A stretch of DNA of 22,334 bases from Choristocarpus tenellus KU-1152. Its lineage: Eukaryota; Phaeophyceae. The position numbers and the translations under genes are program-made. Positions 9,739 through 19,537 of this stretch are shown piece by piece (within the stretch, counting starts at the first letter, position 1; each line of letters begins with the position of its first letter). The stretch lies in contig CAXNAD020000289.1 in assembly GCA_964200185.2 (NCBI GenBank), positions 1 to 22,334 of the forward strand. The letters are read 5' to 3'. Under the pieces are notes generated by a model that was not told where the DNA came from, did no database searches, and was given only the letters and a program-made list of their open reading frames with translations.

Positions 9739-10116
9739 ATGTCCATGGTTTATACCGCAACCCTACTGTCGGAAATCTACAACTGGATCGTTGGCAGTTA
9801 TGGAGACATTGGAAAGTCGTGCACAACCATCACAATTCGGAGCTGTAACCTCAACACCTTCGCAGTGGCAAGTTTTGGGCGCCTCGGTAAGAAGGTGGAA
9901 CATTTTCTGGATGTGCTAGCTACACGTGCGGTAGGGGGGAGAGGGACTGGAGGCTACAGCAGAAAAGGAGCCGTCGAATCCCGCCTACGCCAGTTAGTCT
10001 CAGTCATAACGCAAGTAGCCCTATCTAGACGGGTCATGCGTTTTAAGCTGGAGTCACCAGGGAGACGGGCAAGGCGGGGTTTGTTAGATTCTTGGGATGC
10101 TTCTCTAGCTCCTTAG
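9739..10116 (+). CDS. unrecognised Arg-rich ORF, possibly a terminal exon
   Basis: An open frame with coding-like codon pattern runs from ATG 9739 to TAG 10114-10116, about 125 residues. It could also be entered from an upstream exon, since a second ATG follows at 9745 and no clear acceptor is seen. The N-terminal part contains LLSEIYNWIVGSYGDIGKS and NTFAVASFGRLGKKVEHFL. The C-terminal part is strongly basic, with SRKGAVESRLRQLV, SRRVMRFKLESPGRRARRG and the end DSWDASLAP. A canonical AATAAA lies 77 nt after the stop, consistent with a real 3' end. No family is recognised; GDIGKS resembles a P-loop only superficially and the context does not support an ATPase. Confidence 0.42.
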   Translation: MSMVYTATLLSEIYNWIVGSYGDIGKSCTTITIRSCNLNTFAVASFGRLGKKVEHFLDVLATRAVGGRGTGGYSRKGAVESRLRQLVSVITQVALSRRVMRFKLESPGRRARRGLLDSWDASLAP

Positions 10117-10192
10117 CCTGGGGTGCAGAAATAGGTTTGAGACACAGGAAGGCAGTAGTACAATATAGATAGTAGTAAAATAGGAAATAGGA

Positions 10193-10198
10193 AATAAA
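10193..10198 (+). promoter_or_regulatory. putative poly(A) signal AATAAA
   Basis: A canonical AATAAA hexamer 77 nt downstream of the stop at 10116, in A-rich sequence, on the same strand as the ORF. Confidence 0.4.
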
Positions 10199-11098
10199 TT
10201 GAAATTTTCACTTTTGTGACAACTGTTACTTTTCTAGGGATTTTTCAGTATAAATCACGTGTGTTGTGTGTGTTTGAGTATGTTTTGATTGTGAGGTGGT
10301 GATTTAGTTTGTCTTTTGTGCAGGTAGATGGAGTTTTTTCGTGTGGAGTATGATAGGGCTAGACAGTTAACTGTACTGTCAAAAACAAAATCAGAACTCC
10401 AATGACAGGCCAGGACATATCTTGAAGTCGAATGTAGCCACAACTGTAGCTGTACAAAAAATATTTTCTTTTTAGTGTTCATATTTCCAAAAAACGAACC
10501 ATACCATCGAAATCCCTCCACAACTGTTTCTACTCCACAACAAGGACGGTCAATGCGACCTTGTCAACCTATCTGATGGTCATAATACATAAAACTCTAT
10601 GTTCAGAAACCAATCAAACACTGAAAGTGGAACCGTGTAGGCCATCAGATATTATCTGATGCTCGTACAATACCACTTCTTCATATAGTGCTAATGTGCT
10701 AAGTTGTTTTATGCAACTGTTATGTTGTTCAAGTTGTGAGATATCTACACCATTGAATCTCCTGTTCAAAACCTATACCCTTGTGTACTTTGGAGTATGG
10801 CCCTGCTTAGCTATGGTCATAATCCTTGAACTTTGTGTTCTAAGTAAACTGGGTGGGTTGATCATCTTGCAGGAAGGAAGATGAACCATCATGCTTTTCA
10901 CAACTCAAATCTATCGCACCATCACAACAGGAATACCTTTGGGACACTGCTGTCCCTCCTGAGCTCGAAAAGGGATCATTTCATGCAGAACTACAAAGAT
11001 CCAATTTTCCTCTTTTAATGCAACCAGATTGCTAGACTGAAGTTGCTGGCCTGGGTTGTGTACTATTATATCCATCCTTGGATGCCCTGTTATGATTA
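10199..11098. other. intergenic stretch between convergent genes
   Basis: No convincing coding sequence. This is where the plus-strand ORF ending at 10116 and the minus-strand exchanger gene ending at 11099 converge. It contains a near-perfect palindrome at 10643-10661 (arms CATCAGATA and TATCTGATG around one T). A minus-strand ATTAAA at 11019-11014, about 80 nt past the exchanger stop codon, could serve as its poly(A) signal. Confidence 0.4.
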
Positions 11099-14000
11099 TC
11101 ACCCCCGTGTCTCCATGAAAATAGTATAGAAAACATACACAGCATATCCTGACATGAGGCCATACCCAACGACACGATTCATGGTCCACCCACTCGCCAT
11201 CATTACACCAACAAAGACAAAAACCGTGCACACGAGGATGATCAGGGCCCCCGTCATTCCCCCAGCATCGACCTGAATGCACATAGGCGCGTTTATGCAT
11301 ATGGGCATGATAGGAGGGTGGGGATACAAGTTGAGATTATTTTCATTATTAGACTGTTGGGAGGAGGTTCCCATCTAGCTGGGTAAAACGTGAGGAAACA
11401 CTACCAAAATAGGGTGTGCCTGGCTGTTGAATGAGGCAGTGAGTGTGTTAAAGAACTACAAGAGCGAAGTGGAAGACCTGAAAGGCGTAGGATTGGTTTC
11501 GAGTGAAAGTATCTTAGAGGGTACGAGTTTTGCCCTGTTTGTCCATTTGGGGTTGGGCTTCCCACAGGTGTTTTGTTGACATTTTCCTACTCGAAAATGT
11601 GTATGAGTAGGTAAAATGTATACGTTATGAAAAAATGTGTCCGGAACAAGGATATTGACACTTCCTAACAAACACTATAGCCAAAATTACATAAAAATAG
11701 CAACATTGGTTCTTGGTCCCCAAATGGACGCGCCTCTACCCTCTAAGATAATTTGACTCTTTTGTTTGCAACTAGTGCTCATGGATGTCATGATCTCTCC
11801 TTGTGTACCTTTGTTGACTCTCCATACACCAAACCATAGAGGAACCAGGGAAAGCCCAGGCCAAGGAGAATATCGAAGACATTGCTCCCAACAGCGTTGG
11901 CAATCGCCATCTATCAATCAAAGTTGTATGGACAGATGGAGGGACAAGATGTGAGGGCAGTGGCAAAGGAACTGGATGAAACAGTTGATGTTAAGTTAAC
12001 TATTATTTTATGAAAGATCTGGACTAAACCCCAGCACAACACATAAGCCAACACACGTGAAGATAGACATAAATCCTCGGCAGGAATGTTTATGATGCTC
12101 AGACCGAAATATACAGTACAGTAATGTTCCCAAAACAGATTTCTCTTCACAGATGTCTGAGTGCGATGGGAAGAGGAATCTCACCGCAGCCTCTCCATTC
12201 TTGGCGGCAATCATGGAGCCAATTGCATCGGGCACAGAGGTCCCAACAGCAAGCACAAGAACCCCTATGACCACTGCACTTACCCCCAAAATGCATGCAG
12301 CCCCTGTTGCAAACTCCACCTGCCAACAAGGCTTGTTAGTCACTGTTTGGACAATTTTCTGTCATGGGATTGCACACAATTTTACATGCTTGTTGCAATT
12401 CATACTGCTGTTCGACGTTTGTGACTTCATAGTTCTTCAATGGAACATCTCTTGCATGTTGGCAACCGCCATAATAATGCCCCCAGGAATGCATCTCCAA
12501 GTCACGATTGAAATGGCGTTAGCACAAGCCAATTTCAACCGTTGGAATTTTTTCCTCTTCCTAGTATACTTTTTTTTTTAGTTAAGACAATCAGGCTATG
12601 ACACAATCTAGCACTCCAGAATCTGTGCTACTTTGACCTACTCAAGTTCTAGTAGAAAAACAGTAAAGTAAATTTGTGGATTAGATCTTATTTTGATATT
12701 CTGTCCCCAGAACCTAGCAATATCCCTCCACTGTGGGACAAAAGGTTGATTTTTTCATCACAAACGCATTAAATAATGCCAAGCCACAATCATGTCTCTA
12801 GTTTCAAGGGTACTGAAGCCGAGGATGCCCCCCACCCTACCCCAAACAAAAACTATTTTGGCTTGCACCACACTCACACTCATGAAACACACAAAGTCAG
12901 GAAGGATCACCCTATCCACGTACCATGTAATGGGTGATGAGACCAATCCAGGCAATGCTGGTGATGAACGTAACAATGTAGTATTTCTCATACTCTGGAC
13001 GGGAGCAATCTGGGACGGTTAGGCCAAGTCCTACAAGAAAAGGGAAGCTAAACATGAATTTAAACCAAGACCATCCACCGTTTGGAAATTCCAGTCGATC
13101 ATCCTGGGTAAGCAGTCACAGCCAAGACAGGAGCAACTAGTGAGAAGGAGGTTAAGAATGTGGTTTTGAGAGACCATGGGGAGCAGTGAGGACTTTCTGG
13201 AAGCAGAATAACTGTAAGTGTGTGCTACTCATGTGAATGCGGCGAATTGATTTCTATTAACCATCTTCAGTGGCAATTTCTTGTTCTTAATTGATGCTGT
13301 TGAGGGTAGTTGCCACTTTGCAAAGATTACCATCACCACTACTATTGATGGAAACAGTTGATAAAAATGATCAAATATTATGAAAAGGCAACATTTCCAC
13401 CCCTTATATAAATGGCCAATGCATTTATAATTGCACCATGGTGTCACATACAGTGAATAGGATACAGAAGTCGCCATTCAATCTCTTCTCCCACTCTGTC
13501 AATTTATTATCATTACCCCTCTTCCTTCCAGCAGAAAAATTGAGCTGGCTCAAGTTGCATCATATTTAGGACCAATAGAGTGTGGCTGTGGAGTATAACC
13601 TTGACGTATCCACGCTGGACTTCTTGAAAGGAAGCTTGAGAGATAGTTTTTGGAACAGAAACACCTGGTGCCCTTTCCCCGTATATATTACTCTGAGTAC
13701 TTCTAGGAATGACAAGAAACAATATAGAGGAAAAAAGAAGATTAGTGGAGACTGCAATAATGTGAACAAATTGTCGCATGCTCTGGAATATACTTCCAAT
13801 TTGAAAAACGCTCTCCCCCCACTATTAGTCATGGTGGCAGTAATTATTCTTTCATTCCTGGACATACTTGTAAACTGCTTCCCAACCAGAACCCTGAACG
13901 GTTAAGAACAACAGCCACTTCTTCTTTCACTTTGAAAAGGAAATGGTGTCCACCAGTAGATCTACGCTCATGTTTCTTAGAGTATGGGGATAACAACTCC

Positions 14001-17000
14001 ATTGAAATCTGCAGATGACCACTACAAGGCTTAGAGTTTGGGCCTAGACATTGAGAGAGTCAAAGCATTTAAGAGGGCAGGAGTTTTTCCCTGTTTGTCC
14101 GCTGAGGCTTGGCTCCCACGTTTTTTTTATGCTCTTTTTCGGTTTTCTGGGTGAACACAGTTACCTAAAATGTATACGACTATAAAAGGTGTGTCCCAAG
14201 CAAGGATATTGACACTTGCTTGCAAATATGAATAGCCAAAATTAATCAAAATGACAACATTAGATTTAGGATCCTAAACGGACGCGGCCCTACCCTCTTA
14301 AGTGATTTGGGTCAGAGGGGTATTATACCATGCTTTTTCACTCACCCCTCCCCCCTCTTTAGCATCTCCTTCCTTGGTAGTGATGCCATCACTGCCTCTG
14401 CTCCATTCTCCGCATTCCCCCCCAACCACACCCTCAGCACCACCTCTAGCCTGGGTCGCCAACAAATGCAAATATTGAGAACTATGAGGGACAGTGAGCA
14501 TTAGCATTTTGCAGGTGTCCATACAAGATACTGGCAAGAGCCTGTGACCCCAGAAAGGCTACATCTCTGGAGGGGAAGGGGAAGACCGAATGGGGAACAT
14601 CACTTGGACAAAATTATATTCAAGGAAGTTCGAAGGTGGAGATAGAAAGATTTGTTTGTCATTGTGTTGACGGCTACTATATTTTCTGGGGAGGGGTAGC
14701 TGTTATAATCTCCAAAGTGTCAAAGTCATGTCCAGGCGATGGGGATTGGTGTTTGGTAGGAAAAATGTAATAACTAAAATACTGTTGGCTTGTTTATTCC
14801 TCTTATTAACCCACTTCTCCATCTACTCTGTCCACGGTCAGCAAATAGGTTGTGTGTGTTGTGTATATTGTTGATGCTGAGGTTCTGAGCAGTTGAGTGT
14901 GTGTATGTATGTGTTGGGGAGAATATATACAGTGAACAATAGCACTCCTGCAGTTTCAGCAAACCTATATGGGAAGAAGATTTGACAGCATGGGTTGGGA
15001 TAACATAGTATAGGATGTGTGCCTACAAGTTCAGAGTATCAGGAGTAGAGACTGGAGGGGGAAAGAAGACAATGAAGGACAAAGATACACACAACTAGGT
15101 AAAGGAGGGGGGAGACACTCTTGGATGAAGGCATTTGTGAATAGGGAGTGTAAGCACCTCAATGTCAGTATCCCTCCAGTCTGGAAACTTGGTCGATGCT
15201 ATCCCAGTGGAGTCTTTATTGAATGCGACTGAACTTTCCTGGAACATTTTTGCGCTGTCACTCCCTAGGAGTGTCGCACTGTCCAGTGAGTCAGGCTGTT
15301 GGGAACCAAGAAACAATTAAAAAACATAATACTGGTTGTTTGCTTGTATTTTAAAAGAAGGATTTTATGCGGAGAGAGTAAATACTTCCAAGTGATAATC
15401 ATATCAGAGGCATGACTGAGATGTACCCAGTTCTGTCTCGGAGAGTGGTGAAGTTCCCTTCTATTCTATATATGATCGTTGCAACATAACTATTCCATCA
15501 CCTGCACCAAGCCACCACTCTACACACAGGCTCAAAGTATCTTGGTGGGGGGTAGCGGCTGTCCATTTGGGGGCAATTTTTTCATGTCGCGATTTTTTGT
15601 GGAATTTAGTTGCATACATCGGATGGATAATGTAAGTGCATTTTTCCTGGTCATCGCCCAAAATGGACACCCTGGTGTAGACCCCCCTCCCCCCCGAGAT
15701 ACTTTGGATCCACAAAGGTTTGTTGCATACATGGTGAAGAAAGTATGGGAAAGTGTAAGATGCTAGCTTTCCCAAGTCAGTGTATGGTGAATTTCAATAT
15801 TACAAATCAAACACTGAAATTGTGAACCACAATCTGTCTTATGTCCAGAAACAATAGTATACTTTTTGGGGAAATCGAGGCTATAGAAGATTAGCATGCT
15901 CGTGACTGATAATCTGTATACCCTGACTCCTACCCATGCAGAAGGAAATATCTGTACCCTGAAATTTGCCATCCATCAATAATATGCCAGAATAGTGTAT
16001 TTTGTTCCATTGGGATGCAATCCATGAAAAACTGATACTATTGTGTACGCAACATGAAGTGGGAGTGTGAACGAAATAATGAAATTCCCATCAAGCTGCT
16101 CCAAAACCTTCCCCTGTGAGACGGACTAAACTGTGTGATTATACTGAGTGAGGGATGATGGGAGGTCACAGCAGACATAGTCAGGGGCTTGCCTTCTGTG
16201 AAATCGACTTGCGAAGGGTCCGTGACGCCTTCCTGTTGTCACGTTTTGACAGCCTTCTAGGAGGGCCTTGACCACCATCATCACCAAGTGCAGACGCATC
16301 GGACATGCTTCCTATCTCACCCTCTCCTCTCCTGGAGAGTACCCTGCCATCACCAGGTGATGTATTTGAGCTAGCGAACTTAGCACTCACCTGTAGGTAT
16401 TGCAGTTAGTTGGTTTAGTGGATGAAGTGTGGCTATGGGAAAGAAGTGCTGTTAAAAACTAAGATAGTCTCTGGATGAGGAAACAGGAGCAAGGCACAAA
16501 ACACCTTGAATTTTGTGTATTGAATGCCTTACAAGGTGCTGAAATTTCACCATGTGAATAAACAGCCAATGCCAACTGTGATCATGACCTCCTTCTAGCA
16601 AGGTCACTTCAGCACATTCTGTGGAGTATTTGCTATGCTCAACATCTGCCAATGTGTGCACGACTTCAATAATGGTGATTACCTGTACAACATGAGGGAA
16701 ACCAAGGGACACAATGGACAAGATTGTTTTTTTTTTGCACTCTAGCAGATTTTCGCCACCGGTTTGTACTTGTACTGCTATTCCAAGACACTGTTGTAGG
16801 AACACCGCAAGATTATTATTGATTACCTATAAATTATACCTGAAAGGCAAGCCTCTGATATAAATCAATTATCATGTGTGACATATATCATGTGTTCCAT
16901 TACTATACTGAGTGAACCTCACCAAGTTAGGTAGATTCACCACAGGGTCAGGGTCTTCCGGACAAACCTGGGTATTGGGGTTGGGTTTGATTTCTGATCT

Positions 17001-19014
17001 TGTTTTATAGGTGAGAGAAATACTCAAAGAAACTCATATGCCCCTAACTAAACCATAACATGTAGCATGCACTGAGGGCGAATCCCTGGATAGAATTGCA
17101 TTTTCTGTTGTGGAACACAAGGCATGGAAGCTACATGTATGTCATGTCCCTCCCCCTTGCATAGTATACCATAGACACCTTGCCCTGTTCTGATTCCTTG
17201 CAACCCCCAATCACACCTCAGTAGATGCCAAGTAATAGGACTGGCATTACCTCATCCACGGCACTAATAAACATTCATCACAGACTTCGATAGTTCAATC
17301 CCACCTTTGGGGGAGCACATTGTCCCAGTATCCGTTCATTGTACTTCATGAAGATAACATACACCATATAGGTCATCATCAGTATCAGACCCTGCAGGTT
17401 GATGAAGTGGGACTGGTGGGTATTGGTTATGTATGTGCTATGTACGACATCATGCGTGAGAAGTTGAACAGGAGGCTAGAATGGAGACCGAGTTCTCAAC
17501 AATATCATAGGGTCAAACACTCAAACTACTATAAATACCTCCAAGGAACACAAACTCCTACTACTCTCTCCACCAGTCTTCAGAGAAGTCACTACAAGTT
17601 GAGTCAGAAGACAAACCCAGGAGGAAGCTCACCTCCCACCATGCTATTTCTCCATCAATAAACATAGCCCCAAGAAGGAGGATGCTTGCAGTGTAAAATG
17701 ATACATCTCTTGCGACAATTCGCCAATCAATAGGGAGTTTCGTGCCCTGCTGAGTGGCAACTGCTGCTGAGAGTGCCACAATAACTAGGATATTGAACAT
17801 AGCAGACCTACGATATCCAGGGATAGGGAGAGTCTAATCAGGTGGACTCTATGAATGATTATGAAGGGGATGGTGAGTGAGGAGTTTGGCCACTCACTTG
17901 GGCATGACGTTCGATACGGAAGTCCATTATTTCGAATAAAAGGCTCGAATCATACCTGATGGAAAGTGCGGAACTACCTGCACCTCCCATGTCTTCAGAG
18001 TAAAGCGATCAGATAGTAGGGACCTACTGTACATACAACATCTCGAAGTAATTGATAGAACCATCTGGACCTAGGCTGTTCATATCTAGAGACGACTACA
18101 TTAAGTGTCCAGAAAGGAATAATCTATTACGTGGTAGTAGTACTATGGAGTTATAGGTAGCAATTGCTACCACTACTACTGCTACTACTAGTAGATGTGC
18201 TACGACAACAGCAGTTACTGTCCATACCCGACGATGGTTCCGATGCCAATGGAGTTTGCCGGGCCGAATGCATCGTTGAGGGAGGTAAAGAGTTCAGGCG
18301 CTGACGAACCTGCAGCAAGGAAGGTTGCCCCTGCTACATCTGGAGTGAGTTCCAAGACCTTCATTGTGACGTTCGATGAATACGGTGAGCGTAAGGTGGC
18401 TACTGGGAAGTCGAGAGTTCAGCTGAAGTGAACATGGTTGATGCGGAATTAAGGTGTGAGGTCAACTAGAGCAATGCTCGATTTGGGAGGTAACATCAGT
18501 AAAAGGAAGCGGGAGATGCCATCTATAGCAGAAGACCGCGGAAGTGTAACAATGTGAAACATTATGAAATTGAGGTGATTCTCGAAAAGCGGTTTTAATT
18601 GATGGTTCGTGACTCGTATAAACGCACCTCTGCTATCTTTTCCAAAGACGCCTGGAAGAACTCATCGCAAACAATTGCTAGGCCGTTGAAGGTAAAAATT
18701 ATCCCCACGATCAACAGGATCAGTGTGGCTGCCCCCCCATTCGTATGGTCGTTGGTTTCGCAGGTACTTCGTGCGAGTCTGCGCTCTGTGGCCTTGGAAT
18801 CTAGTTTAATCATGGCAATAGGGGCTAGCTGCCAACCAGCACATATCAGAACAGCTACCGTACAACCCCCGAGCATGAGCACTATGACGACTCCAGTGAA
18901 GTGCTGCCTCATCCAGTCTCGTCCCTTACGTCGTCGACCCGCAAGGTGGCAGGCCCGTTTTGCCCAGATTGACATCGCCGAAAGATTGCCCCTGACGTTC
19001 AACTTCATCCACAT
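11099..19014 (-). CDS. K+-dependent Na+/Ca2+ exchanger (NCKX, SLC24-type)
   Basis: Eleven exons, listed 5' to 3' on the minus strand: 19014-18628, 18358-18228, 17807-17633, 17391-17305, 16390-16193, 15295-15158, 14450-14346, 13103-12924, 12319-12185, 11910-11809 and 11272-11099. All join in frame to about 603 residues, normal for NCKX. The family exports Ca2+ and K+ in exchange for Na+ across a membrane. Hydrophobic segments lie at residues about 41-63 and 94-116, followed by [11 protein letters not shown]. The alpha-1 repeat reads [20 protein letters not shown] (catalytic Glu at about 151), then [21 protein letters not shown] hydrophilic Ser/Gly/Asp-rich cytosolic loop (about 260-407) comes from three exons. 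Then come [15 protein letters not shown] and the alpha-2 repeat [15 protein letters not shown] (Asp at about 498) plus [17 protein letters not shown]. The Asp in VFDILLG (about 525) matches the residue I recall as setting K+ dependence in NCKX2. The ATG at 19014 is preceded by an in-frame TAG. Intron 5 needs a GC donor. Loop exons are less certain than the alpha-repeat exons. Confidence 0.94.
11510..11750. mobile_element. MITE-like element, copy 1 (NCKX intron 10)
   Basis: The ends are inverted: TATCTTAGAGGGTA at 11510-11523 against its complement at 11737-11750. An inner pair, GTCCATTTGGGG (11541-11552) and CCCCAAATGGAC (11718-11729), is perfectly inverted. The element is about 241 bp, AT-rich inside, with no ORF. 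TA at both outer ends may be the target-site duplication, as in Tc1/mariner-like MITEs, although it may instead be part of the terminal repeat. Confidence 0.82.
14066..14304. mobile_element. MITE-like element, copy 2 (NCKX intron 7)
   Basis: Aligns along its whole length with the element at 11510-11750, in the same orientation. It shares the text around CCCTGTTTGTCC, AAAATGTATACG, CAAGGATATTGACACTT and ATAGCCAAAATTA. Ends are CATTTAAGAGGG and the inverted CCCTCTTAAGTG; the inner pair is degraded (GTCCGCTGAGG and CCTAAACGGAC). Length is about 239 bp. It is more diverged than copy 1 at the tips, and no clean target-site duplication remains. Confidence 0.8.
15538..15701. mobile_element. MITE-like element, copy 3, short variant (NCKX intron 5)
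   Basis: Ends are TATCTTGGTGGGG at 15538-15550 and the inverted CCCCCCCGAGATA at 15689-15701. The inner inverted pair, GTCCATTTGGG (15561-15571) and CCCAAAATGGAC (15657-15668), matches the family. Length is about 164 bp with a different internal sequence, so it is a related subfamily or an internally rearranged copy. AAAG and CTTT flank the tips symmetrically. Confidence 0.7.
18132..18192. repeat. palindrome and triplet inverted repeat in NCKX intron 2
   Basis: GGTAGCAATTGCTACC at 18156-18171 is a perfect 16-bp palindrome. It is surrounded by GTAGTAGTAC on the left and TACTACTACT-type triplets on the right, which can pair further. The structure begins about 35 nt inside the intron from the exon 2 donor (GG|GTATGG, exon end 18228). 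Confidence 0.7.
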
Positions 19015-19537
19015 GTTGACGCCATCTAACTAAAGATATCTCTGGACAATAAGTTTTCCACCACGATCACAGAATAACCAGAAGGGAGGTGAAAAACGTC
19101 ACTAACAAGGACAGTCAATATTCATGCATGTCATTTCCAGGTGATCCAAACATGAGCAATACATGATCCTCATGCGCAAACGTTTCAATCAGTTACCTAT
19201 CAAGGCCCGACGTTCCCCCGCATGTAAAGCAACAACGACCAATCCGTGATGAGGTGGGTTAATAGTAATAATACTCCATATTGAACTTTCTCCACAAAGG
19301 GTTGGGCATGATGGGGAACGGACGCACACGTTCCCAGGAACTCACGCATGAATCGAGATCCTCGTTCGATATTTTTAATATCCAAGTGCTAGTAAAAGTG
19401 TTGGTGTAGGAAAGCTTTGCTTCCGCATTTGATGCCACCCTGTTGCATTTGGCTTGTCTTCGGGCCTCTACTGCAACACTATTAATAGTGCGTTGCTTTT
19501 GTTTTTGGGTGTCTGCACCTCATCCTTTGCCTGGAAC
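19015..19537. promoter_or_regulatory. shared divergent promoter region
   Basis: A 523-bp region between the start codons of the minus-strand exchanger and the plus-strand BTB-BACK gene. It must hold both 5' untranslated regions and core promoters unless unseen 5' exons exist. I find no clear TATA box placed for either gene. A TAATAGTAATAATA stretch lies at about 19259-19272. Confidence 0.45.

Noticed and set aside
9765-9830. GDIGKS read as a Walker A P-loop
   Set aside because: The motif lacks the GxxxxGK[ST] spacing with a preceding beta-strand and following helix, and no Walker B or other ATPase motif follows.
9525-9848. 107-codon plus ORF overlapping the 9739-10116 ORF, and the minus ORF 9374-9643
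   Set aside because: No splice context or family match; the 9739 frame has the better codon pattern and a downstream poly(A) signal.
12153-12581. 142-codon plus ORF
   Set aside because: It is antisense to the alpha-2 exon of the exchanger; the minus-strand translation is the conserved one.
13582-13905. 107-codon plus ORF inside NCKX intron 7
   Set aside because: No homology or splice signals; it is opposite to the host gene and looks like chance.
18599-19033. 144-codon plus-strand ORF
   Set aside because: It is antisense to NCKX exon 1, whose translation matches the family; the open antisense frame is a shadow of its codon pattern.
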